From CALDCK01 sp050618055 (lineage in GTDB: Bacteria; Myxococcota_A; UBA9160; SMWR01), in NCBI GenBank assembly GCA_050618055.1, contig JBNLVK010000267.1:1-5662 (forward strand): a stretch of 5,662 nt of DNA, written 5' to 3'. Positions 1-5,089 of the stretch are shown piece after piece. Position 1 is the stretch's first letter, and each line of letters starts with the position of its first letter. The notes below the pieces were generated by a model. That model had not been told where the DNA came from. It did not search any database and saw only the letters and a list, made by a program, of their open reading frames with translations. Position numbers and translations under genes: made by a program.

Positions 1-16
1 TGTGCTCTTCCGATCT
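1..16. other. Illumina sequencing adapter remnant
   Basis: The first 16 bases, TGTGCTCTTCCGATCT, are identical to the 3' end of the standard Illumina TruSeq read-2 adapter/primer. An exact match of this length, flush with the sequence end, is best explained by untrimmed adapter carried into the assembly. These bases should not be translated or used for overlap. Genomic sequence appears to begin at base 17, in a GGC-rich low-complexity stretch. Confidence 0.95.
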
Positions 17-358
17 CGCGGCGGCGGCGGCGAGCAGGCGCACGCCGCCCTGCGCGAAGCCCAGCCCGCCCAGGCGCGGACCGTCGGTCGCGTCGTCGTC
101 GAGCAGGGCGCGGACGCCGGCCTCGATGGCCGCGCGCCCCGCGCCGGCGCCGCCCGCGTCCGGGGCCAGCGCCGCGAAGCCGGCGCGGGCCAGCCGATCG
201 CACACGTCGCGGGCGAAGTCGTCGAGGGCGCCGGTCTCGCCGAGCACCAGCACGCCCCGGCCGCGGCCCGCCGCCGGAACGGCGTGATAGGCGGGCAGCT
301 TCGACGCGGACGCGCCGGCGTCGAGATCGATGTCGCTGCCCGCCCGCCCCCGTGCCAT
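17..358 (-). CDS. Dienelactone hydrolase-like alpha/beta hydrolase, N-terminal part only
   Basis: The reading frame starts at ATG 358-356 and stays open to the left edge, giving 114 residues before the adapter. A good ribosome binding site, GGAGGGG, lies 7 bases upstream on the minus strand. The fragment follows the N-terminal half of the dienelactone hydrolase family: a strand with GVLVLGE (residues 35-41, with the Glu these enzymes usually keep), then RDVCDRLARAGFAALAPD (50-67), then the nucleophile-elbow region GLGFAQGG (98-105). In the family the elbow normally carries Cys (G-x-C-x-G); here that position is Ala102. The segment between APD and the elbow also looks shorter than in typical members. 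Active members hydrolyse cyclic esters such as dienelactone in the cytoplasm, but this copy may be non-catalytic. The acid and His of the triad would lie beyond the edge. The gene is divergent from the nucleotidyltransferase gene. The family call is fairly good; the function is uncertain. Confidence 0.72.
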
Positions 359-382
359 CGTCCATCCCCTCCGCTCGGGGGC

Positions 383-388
383 AGGATA
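383..388 (-). promoter_or_regulatory. Candidate -10 element for the hydrolase-like gene
   Basis: TATCCT on the minus strand (388 to 383) is the TANNNT hexamer nearest this start in the divergent spacer. A start of transcription about 7 bases downstream would give a leader of about 18 bases carrying the GGAGGGG ribosome binding site. No convincing -35 box is visible. The call rests on composition and position only. Confidence 0.4.
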
Positions 389-415
389 ACAGAGCCCCCG
401 GATCCGCCTTACACT
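386..415 (+). promoter_or_regulatory. Candidate promoter for the nucleotidyltransferase gene, probably leaderless
   Basis: The -10 candidate is TACACT at 410-415. ATAACA at 386-391 matches four of six bases of the TTGACA -35 consensus, with an 18-base spacer. The ATG begins 8 bases after the end of the -10 hexamer, and no Shine-Dalgarno sequence lies between them, so transcription would start at or next to the start codon. The element overlaps the divergent -10 candidate on the other strand, so the two genes would share this 64-base control region. Confidence 0.45.
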
Positions 416-422
416 GGACCCG

Positions 423-1610
423 ATGTCCCCGCTTCCGCTTCCCGACCCGCTGCGCGTTCCGCTCGACGCCCTGGAGAGCGACGGCCGCGCCAGCTGGCTG
501 GTCGGCCGCTGCGTGCGCGAGGCGCTGGCCGGCGAGGAGCCCCGCGACTTCGAGTGCCTGTGCGCAGCGCCCCTCGAGGCGGTGCTCGCGGCGCTGCCCA
601 ACGCCGTCGTCACCGGAACCGGCGGAAGCCGCGCGACCGTTCCCACGGCGGCGGGACCGCTGGACGTGGTGCCGATCGGCGCGCGCGACGTCGGCGACGT
701 CCTGCTGGGCCGCGACTTCACGCTCCACGCCATCGCCCTCCGGCCTCGCACCGGCGACTGGCTCGATCCCCACGGCGGTCGCGCCGACCTGGCGGCGGGC
801 CGGCTGCGCACGCCGGGCGTGTCCAAGGAGCGGCTGTCCGAGGATCCGCTGCGCGCGCTGCGGGCCCTGCGGCTGGTGTCGGAGCACGGCTTCGAGCTCG
901 ACCCGGAGCTCGAGGGCGCGCTGCCGGAGCAGGCCGCGGCGCTGGCGGCGATCGGGGGGCGGCGCGTGCGCGTGGAGCTCGAGCGGCTGCTGCTGGGTCC
1001 GCACGCGGGCCGGGCGCTGGCGCTGCTGCGCAGCAGCGGACTCGAGCGCGCGCTGGCGCCGGACACGCGGCCCGACGCCGCACGCATCGTTCCCGCGCTT
1101 CCCGCCGACCTCGAGCTGCGCCTGGCCGCCTGGCTGCGCGGCGGCCGCGTGCGCGCGGCGCTGCGCGACCTGCGCTGCCCGCGCGACCGCTCGGTGCGCA
1201 TCGAGCGCCTGCTCCAGCTGCACCCGGTGGACGTGGGGGCGGCGTCCACCCGCGAGGCCCGGGCCCGGCGCCTGGCGCGCCGCGACGAGCTGCTGCGGAC
1301 GCGGCTGCTGGCACTGCGCGAGGCCGAGATCGCGGCGTCGGACGACGAGGCCGAGCGGCGCTCCTTCGAGCGCTTCACGAAGAGCCTGGGCGCCATGCTG
1401 CACTCGCGCGAGGTCGCCGAGCAGCGGGCGGCGCTCCAGATCGGCGGGCGCGAGGTGATGGAGGCGCTGGGCTGCGGTCCGGGCGCGACGGTGGGCCGCG
1501 CGCTGCGCCACCTGGCCGAATGCATCGCAGAGGATCCGAGCCGCAACGAGCCCGCGACCCTGCGCCGCCTGCTCGTGGAGTGGGCCGGGAACCCGGAGGA
1601 GAGGAAGTGA
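423..1610 (+). CDS. Class II CCA tRNA nucleotidyltransferase / poly(A) polymerase family protein
   Basis: This 395-residue protein has the full class II nucleotidyltransferase layout. The head domain carries the LVG-x-CVR turn and a D-x-[D/E] pair (residues 26-44). Motif RDFTLHAIAL (97-106) is followed by DPHGGRADLAAGRLRT (115-130). EDPLRALRALR (140-150) contains the E-D-x-x-R triad (E140, D141, R144) that reads the incoming base. The neck-type helix RRVRVELERLLLGPHAGRAL lies at 180-199. The C-terminal IGGREVMEALGCGPGATVG (340-358) matches the tail of bacterial family members. Such enzymes add CCA to tRNA 3' ends or tails to RNA in the cytoplasm. The active-site motif is altered: GG is GR (28-29), RD is RE (32-33), and the usual DxD is DFE (42-44). 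No HD phosphohydrolase domain is seen. The start at 423 has no ribosome binding site but a close -10-like element. Whether it acts as a CCA-adding enzyme, a poly(A) polymerase or a degenerate paralogue cannot be decided here. Confidence 0.85.
   Translation: MSPLPLPDPLRVPLDALESDGRASWLVGRCVREALAGEEPRDFECLCAAPLEAVLAALPNAVVTGTGGSRATVPTAAGPLDVVPIGARDVGDVLLGRDFTLHAIALRPRTGDWLDPHGGRADLAAGRLRTPGVSKERLSEDPLRALRALRLVSEHGFELDPELEGALPEQAAALAAIGGRRVRVELERLLLGPHAGRALALLRSSGLERALAPDTRPDAARIVPALPADLELRLAAWLRGGRVRAALRDLRCPRDRSVRIERLLQLHPVDVGAASTREARARRLARRDELLRTRLLALREAEIAASDDEAERRSFERFTKSLGAMLHSREVAEQRAALQIGGREVMEALGCGPGATVGRALRHLAECIAEDPSRNEPATLRRLLVEWAGNPEERK
1595..1606 (+). promoter_or_regulatory. Ribosome binding site that fixes the GTG start of the dehydrogenase
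   Basis: GGAGG at 1595-1599, within the purine-rich run GGAGGAGAGGAA, lies 7 bases before GTG 1607 and inside the end of the upstream gene. It supports the GTG start over the far upstream open frame, which has no homology to this family. Confidence 0.8.
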
Positions 1611-2350
1611 CGGAGCTGCGGATCGGGGTGATCGGAGCCGGCGTGATGGGAAGCGGCATCGCGCAGACGCTGGCCCAGGCCGGCTATTCGGCGGTGTGCT
1701 GCGACATCTCGGAGGAGGTGCTCGCCAAGGCCCGCGAGGGCGTGGTGAAGGGTCGCTACGGACTGGACCGCGCGGTGGAGCGCGGCAAGCTGGATCGGGA
1801 CGAGGCCGACGCGGCGCTGGCGCGCATGCGCTTCACCCCCTCGTTGGCCGAGGCCGCCGCCACCGACCTGGTGATCGAGTGCGTGCCCGAGCGCCTGGAC
1901 CTGAAGATCCGCGTCTTCCGCGACCTGGACGAGCTGGCGCCGCCGGAGACGATCCTGGCGTCGAACACCTCCGGCTTCCCGATCACGGCGCTGGCCGCCG
2001 CCACCGAGCGTCCCGAGCGCGTGATCGGCTGGCACTGGGCGTCGCCGCCGCCGGTCATGCGCCTGGCCGAGATCGTGGTCACGCCGGCCACCAGCGACCA
2101 GACCACCGACACGGTGGTGAAGGTGGCCGCCGACTGCGGCAAGAACCCGGTGGTGGTGAAGGACCTGCCCACCCAGTGGGGCTTCGTGGCCAACCGCATC
2201 TACTTCGCCATGGTCCGCGAGGCCCAGCACGTGGTCGACTCGGGCATCGCCTCGACCGACGAGGTCAACCAGATCATGGTCGACACCTTCAACTGGCCGG
2301 TCGGGCCCTTCGCCATGGTGAAAGGCGCCACGTCCGGCTGGGACGAGTAG
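1607..2350 (+). CDS. 3-hydroxyacyl-CoA dehydrogenase family protein (short form)
   Basis: This 247-residue protein would oxidise an L-3-hydroxyacyl-CoA to the 3-oxoacyl-CoA with NAD+, or run the reverse reaction, in the cytoplasm. The N-terminal Rossmann fold has GAGVMG (residues 10-15) and an acidic residue at the end of the second strand, D33, typical of NAD over NADP. ECVPERLDLK (91-100) and SNTS (119-122) follow. The expected catalytic His143 (IGWHWASPPP) and Glu155 (RLAEIV) are present, as is Asn196 in GFVANR. The C-terminal domain begins near 190 but stops at residue 247 after GPFAMVKGATSGWDE, about 40 residues earlier than in common FadB or Hbd-type enzymes. No continuation of the family pattern appears in the other frames downstream, so a natural short form is likelier than a frameshift. 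The GTG start overlaps the upstream stop by 4 bases, implying translational coupling. The actual acyl substrate is unknown. Confidence 0.88.
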   Translation: MTELRIGVIGAGVMGSGIAQTLAQAGYSAVCCDISEEVLAKAREGVVKGRYGLDRAVERGKLDRDEADAALARMRFTPSLAEAAATDLVIECVPERLDLKIRVFRDLDELAPPETILASNTSGFPITALAAATERPERVIGWHWASPPPVMRLAEIVVTPATSDQTTDTVVKVAADCGKNPVVVKDLPTQWGFVANRIYFAMVREAQHVVDSGIASTDEVNQIMVDTFNWPVGPFAMVKGATSGWDE

Positions 2351-2355
2351 CCCCC

Positions 2356-2368
2356 GCGCGCTTCGCGC
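2356..2368 (+). terminator. Weak hairpin after the dehydrogenase gene
   Basis: GCGCG-CTT-CGCGC forms a five-pair GC stem with a three-base loop, 6 bases after the stop codon. There is no T-tract after it, so it does not meet the intrinsic-terminator pattern. It may slow polymerase, support a factor-dependent end, or arise by chance in GC-rich DNA. Confidence 0.22.
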
Positions 2369-2395
2369 CCCTCCCCCGGCGACCCGGCCGCCCAC

Positions 2396-2423
2396 TTGGC
2401 AAAACCCTTCCGGTGCCTAGGTT
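2396..2423 (+). promoter_or_regulatory. Candidate promoter for the J-domain gene
   Basis: TTGGCA at 2396-2401 matches five of six bases of the TTGACA -35 consensus. A 16-base spacer separates it from TAGGTT at 2418-2423, a weak -10 that still fits TANNNT. The stretch stands out as the only A/T-rich patch in the 97-base gap. Transcription would start near 2430, giving a leader of about 18 bases that includes the ribosome binding site. No heat-shock sigma-32 or sigma-54 pattern is evident. Confidence 0.5.
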
Positions 2424-2447
2424 TGCCCGCATTCCTTCGGGGAGACC

Positions 2448-3380
2448 ATGAGCGACCTCTACGCCCTGCTGGGCGTCGCCCGCGACGCCGACGAAGCCAC
2501 CCTGCGCAGCGCCTACCGCAAGCTGGCGAAGGAGAGCCACCCGGACCGGCACCCGGACGATCCGGCGGCCGAGGAGCGCTTCAAGCAGATCTCCCAGGCC
2601 TGGGCCGTGCTGTCCGATCCGGAGCGGCGCGCCCTCTACGACGAGTTCGGCGAGGCCTCGCTCCAGGCCGGCTTCGACGCCGAGGCGGCGCGCCGCACGC
2701 GCAGCGCCTTCGGCGAGGGCTTCGGCCGCTTCCAGGGCGACGCGGGCGGCGGCTTCGCCTTCGACGACCTGCTGGGCAGCCTGTTCGGGCGCATGGAGGG
2801 CATGCGCCCGATGCCGCGGCCGGGTCCCGACCTGTCGGCCCGGCTGACCCTCGACTTCGTGGAGGCCGCGCTCGGCGGCGAGCACCGCATCCAGGTGGCC
2901 CGGCCCACGGCGTCCGGCGAGCTCAAGCACGAGGACCTGCGCGTGCGCATTCCGCCGGGTGCAAGCGACGGCGGCCGCATCCGTCTGGCCGGCAAGGGCG
3001 GCGAGTCGCCGAACGGCCCGGCCGGCGACCTGTGGCTGACGGTGGGCGTGCGCCCCCATCCGGTGTTCCGCCGCGAGGGACGCGACGTCCACCTGGATCT
3101 CCCGGTCAGCGTGCGCGAGGCCGCGCTCGGCGCCGAGGTGGTGGTCCCGACCCTCGACGGCCGCGCCACCGTCCAGGTGCCGGCGGGCAGCCAGGGCGGC
3201 GACAAGCTTCGCCTGCGCGGCAAGGGCGTGCCGGCCCACGGCGGCCGCGACGCCGGCCACCTGATCGCCACGCTGCGCATCCGCGTACCGCGCGCGCTCG
3301 ACGACCAGGCCCGACGCGCGCTCGACCGGCTGGCCGACTGCGACCCGGAGGATCCGCGGGCGGAGCTGTTCGGCGGCTGA
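2448..3380 (+). CDS. J-domain co-chaperone, CbpA / class B DnaJ type
   Basis: This 310-residue Hsp40 would bind unfolded or aggregating clients and hand them to DnaK (Hsp70) by stimulating its ATPase. The J domain spans residues about 1-70 (SDLYALLGVARDADEATLR at 2-20), with the essential HPD tripeptide at 31-33 and the helix IV segment DPERRALYDEFGE at 57-69. A Gly/Phe-rich linker covers about 87-114. Two C-terminal beta-barrel client-binding domains follow, near 127-207 (LTLDFVEAALGGEHRI) and 208-283 (VHLDLPVSVREAALGAEVVV), then a short helical tail suited to dimerisation. There is no CxxCxGxG zinc-finger cluster, which separates it from canonical DnaJ and places it with CbpA-like proteins. 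The length is normal for that group. CGGGGAG at 2438-2444 serves as ribosome binding site, with short spacing to ATG 2448. No dnaK or grpE is next to it, so it is probably an additional J protein transcribed from its own promoter. Confidence 0.9.
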   Translation: MSDLYALLGVARDADEATLRSAYRKLAKESHPDRHPDDPAAEERFKQISQAWAVLSDPERRALYDEFGEASLQAGFDAEAARRTRSAFGEGFGRFQGDAGGGFAFDDLLGSLFGRMEGMRPMPRPGPDLSARLTLDFVEAALGGEHRIQVARPTASGELKHEDLRVRIPPGASDGGRIRLAGKGGESPNGPAGDLWLTVGVRPHPVFRREGRDVHLDLPVSVREAALGAEVVVPTLDGRATVQVPAGSQGGDKLRLRGKGVPAHGGRDAGHLIATLRIRVPRALDDQARRALDRLADCDPEDPRAELFGG

Positions 3381-3398
3381 TCCGCCGGGTCCGCGGAC
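3371..3398. terminator. Inverted repeats between convergent genes, possible bidirectional transcription end
   Basis: CGGCGG (3371-3376) pairs with CCGCCG (3382-3387) around a five-base loop that contains the J-domain gene's stop codon. Directly after it lies the perfect ten-base palindrome GTCCGCGGAC (3389-3398). Both sit in the junction where the two genes converge, which is where a shared terminator would be useful. Neither has a T-tract, so an intrinsic terminator is not shown. Confidence 0.3.
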
Positions 3399-3401
3399 GG
3401 G

Positions 3402-4145
3402 TCAGGAGCGCGGCTCGACCCCCAGCGCGCGCATCAACGACGCGCGCAGCCGGTCCACCTCGGCCAGCGCGTCGGTCCGCCCGGCCTCGCGCAGCTTCGC
3501 AGCGGACGCCCGGTAGCTGCGCTCGCCGAGCAGCAGCATGGCCCGGGCCTCCGCCACCCGACCGGCCTCCAGGTAGGCCAGGCCCCGGCGGTAGGCCTGC
3601 TCCAGCGAGAAGCGCGTGCCCAGCACCGACAGCCGGGCGAAGGCCTCGCGCTCGAGCGCGATGGCCGGTCCCCGCGCGGCCAGGAAGTGGTTGCTGGGGA
3701 CGCAGCGCTCCCGGAAGTCGTAGTGGTCGTAGGCCACCACCCGGTTGCCCGGCAGCAGGTGGAAGCCGAAGCGCTCGACCCCGGGAGCCTCGGCCAGGCC
3801 CCGCTCGAAGCGACAGGTCCAGCCCACCAGAACGACGTAGTCGTCGGCGTCGCTGGCGGTGAAGGCGCCGGAGCGGACGTCCGCGTACTCCACGGACTGC
3901 CAGTCCCGGCCCTCCTCTCCCACGCGATAGATGGCCGGCTCGCTCACGACCACGTCGATGGTCTCGACCGGGTGCGGCGCCTCGAGGGCCGCCAGCAGCT
4001 CGGGCAGCGTGACGCCGACGCGCGGAAGCGTCGGGTCGAAGCCGGGGTGCGCGGCCCGGTACTCGTCGTAGTAGGTGGTGCTGCAGCCGAGCGCCGCGAT
4101 CCCGCACAGGATCGCGAGGCCGATCGACCGGACGAGCGTGGGCAT
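3402..4145 (-). CDS. Putative outer-membrane lipoprotein with one TPR-like repeat, function unknown
   Basis: I do not recognise this 247-residue protein as a named family. The start chosen is ATG 4145-4143, because GAGGAG lies 5 bases upstream and the protein then opens with a clean lipoprotein signal: positively charged MPTLVR, a hydrophobic core (residues 7-19), and AALGC with Cys21 as lipidation site. Longer starts in this frame run into the neighbouring gene. Ser follows the Cys, so retention in the inner membrane by Asp+2 is not expected and outer-membrane sorting is likely in a Gram-negative host. Residues about 40-145 form a beta-rich region (TIDVVVSEPAIYRVG, DDYVVLVGW). Residues 150-247 are helical, and AYRRGLAYLEAGRVAEARA (184-202) resembles a tetratricopeptide helix pair. 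Cys111 and Cys148 could form a disulphide after export. It is divergent from the methyltransferase gene. Confidence 0.72.
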   Translation of the reverse strand: MPTLVRSIGLAILCGIAALGCSTTYYDEYRAAHPGFDPTLPRVGVTLPELLAALEAPHPVETIDVVVSEPAIYRVGEEGRDWQSVEYADVRSGAFTASDADDYVVLVGWTCRFERGLAEAPGVERFGFHLLPGNRVVAYDHYDFRERCVPSNHFLAARGPAIALEREAFARLSVLGTRFSLEQAYRRGLAYLEAGRVAEARAMLLLGERSYRASAAKLREAGRTDALAEVDRLRASLMRALGVEPRS

Positions 4146-4169
4146 CCGGGCTCCTCGTCGGGGGCAGCG

Positions 4170-4175
4170 AACGTA
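4170..4175 (-). promoter_or_regulatory. Candidate -10 element for the lipoprotein gene
   Basis: TACGTT on the minus strand (4175 to 4170) fits the TANNNT pattern. It would place the transcript start near 4163, giving a leader of about 18 bases that includes the GAGGAG ribosome binding site. No clear -35 box is present. Confidence 0.38.
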
Positions 4176-4187
4176 GCGGATCCCGCG

Positions 4188-4193
4188 CATACT
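4188..4193 (+). promoter_or_regulatory. Candidate -10 element for the methyltransferase gene
   Basis: CATACT at 4188-4193 matches four of six bases of TATAAT and is the most A/T-rich hexamer in the plus-strand approach to ATG 4213. A start near 4200 would give a leader of about 13 bases containing the GGGGGGAA ribosome binding site (4203-4210). No good -35 box is visible. It lies about 12 bases from the divergent lipoprotein element, so the two promoters would compete for space. Confidence 0.38.
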
Positions 4194-4212
4194 CCCCGCG
4201 CAGGGGGGAAGC

Positions 4213-5061
4213 ATGGGACGCAAGCAGAAGCAGAAGCAGAAGCGCCGCAAGGCCCGGGCCTCCGGACCCAGCCAGGCCAGGCAGGCCGATCTCTACGCGC
4301 TCTACGAAGAGTCGGTGCAGGATCCCGAGGCGGACATCGACCTGGTCGACCGCGTCTACAAGGGCCTGTTCGGCCGTCCGCCCAGGACCTTCCGCGAGGA
4401 CTTCTGCGGCACCGCCGCCACCGCGGTCGAGTTCGTGCGGCGCCGCAAGGACAACCGCGCCTGGGGCGTCGACCTGGATCCGGAGCCGCTGGCGTACGGC
4501 ACCGAGCACCACCTGGGCAAGCTCGACGAGGACCCCCGCTCGCGCATCACCCTGATCCAGGGCGACGTGCTCGACGTGGAGCACGGTCCGGTGGAGAGCA
4601 TCGTCGCCTTCAACTTCTCCTACTTCATCTTCAAGGAGCGCTCCCAGCTGCTCGGCTACTTCGAGAAGTCGCGCGCGCGGCTCGAGGACGAGGGCATCTT
4701 CGTCATCGACCTCTACGGCGGCGCCGACGCCCAGCGCACCCTCACCGAGACCCGCGAGCACGACGACTTCGACTACGTCTGGGACCAGGACGTGTTCGAC
4801 CCGATCCAGGGGCGCGCCGTCAACTACATCCACTTCGAGTTCCCGGACGGGTCGCGGCTCGACAAGGCCTTCACCTACGACTGGCGGCTTTGGTCGATCC
4901 CGGAGCTGATGGACCTGCTGCGGGAGGCCGGCTTCTCCCAGGTGGACGCCTACTGGGAGCAGACCGACAAGAAGACCGGCGAGGGCAACGGGGTCTACTA
5001 CAAGGCGACCCAGGCCCTCGACGATCCGGCCTACGTCTCCTACATCGTGGCCGTGCGCTGA
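4213..5061 (+). CDS. Class I SAM-dependent methyltransferase with a basic N-terminal tail
   Basis: This 282-residue protein has a seven-strand Rossmann methyltransferase core. FREDFCGTAATAVEFV (residues 60-75) is motif I in the variant DFCGT form known from a distinct class I subgroup. WGVDLDPEPL (84-93) gives the acidic residue D87 expected to bind the ribose of SAM. GDVLDV (117-122) is the motif II region, VAFNFSYFIF (131-140) the following strand, and LEDEGIFVIDLYGG (157-170) motif III. A helix-strand end at 226-250 (LWSIPELMDLLREAGFSQV) closes the fold. The substrate cannot be told from sequence. The first 16 residues are strikingly basic (MGRKQKQKQKRRKARA) and partly encoded by a six-base repeat; they precede the first conserved helix and could bind nucleic acid or acidic surfaces. 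GGGGGGAA sits 2 bases before the GC preceding the ATG and serves as ribosome binding site. The gene is followed after 28 bases by cysS. Confidence 0.85.
   Translation: MGRKQKQKQKRRKARASGPSQARQADLYALYEESVQDPEADIDLVDRVYKGLFGRPPRTFREDFCGTAATAVEFVRRRKDNRAWGVDLDPEPLAYGTEHHLGKLDEDPRSRITLIQGDVLDVEHGPVESIVAFNFSYFIFKERSQLLGYFEKSRARLEDEGIFVIDLYGGADAQRTLTETREHDDFDYVWDQDVFDPIQGRAVNYIHFEFPDGSRLDKAFTYDWRLWSIPELMDLLREAGFSQVDAYWEQTDKKTGEGNGVYYKATQALDDPAYVSYIVAVR
4222..4243 (+). repeat. Short hexanucleotide tandem repeat in the methyltransferase start region
   Basis: AAGCAG occurs three times in a row (4222-4227, 4228-4233, 4234-4239), followed by a partial copy, AAGC (4240-4243). It encodes alternating Lys-Gln. 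The unit is a multiple of three, so copy-number change would lengthen or shorten the tail by Lys-Gln pairs without shifting the frame. Confidence 0.85.
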
Positions 5062-5074
5062 ACGCCCGCTCGGG

Positions 5075-5080
5075 TAGCCT
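5075..5080 (+). promoter_or_regulatory. Candidate -10 element for cysS, probably leaderless
   Basis: TAGCCT at 5075-5080 fits TANNNT and ends 9 bases before ATG 5090. The bases between (CTCCGCGCC) contain no Shine-Dalgarno sequence. Transcription would begin within about 3 bases of the start codon. A -35 box is not recognisable; it would fall inside the end of the methyltransferase gene. Confidence 0.42.
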
Positions 5081-5089
5081 CTCCGCGCC

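Noticed and set aside
2..1606. A long open frame running from the left edge into the dehydrogenase
   Set aside because: The part before 1607 is Arg/Ala/Pro/Gly-rich with no family resemblance, begins in adapter sequence and overlaps two recognisable genes. It is a GC-driven open frame.
2396..2412. A sigma-54 (-24/-12) promoter before the J-domain gene
   Set aside because: TTGGCA resembles the -24 half, but the base pair at the required spacing from GG is CC, not GC.
2351..2447. A frameshifted C-terminal end of the dehydrogenase
   Set aside because: Translation of the downstream bases in other frames gives Pro/Arg-rich sequence unlike the family, and a promoter-like sequence lies there instead.
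4146..4250. Extended start of the lipoprotein gene, adding 35 residues upstream
   Set aside because: The extension is Cys/Arg-rich, overlaps the divergent methyltransferase gene and hides the signal peptide. The start at 4145 has a ribosome binding site.
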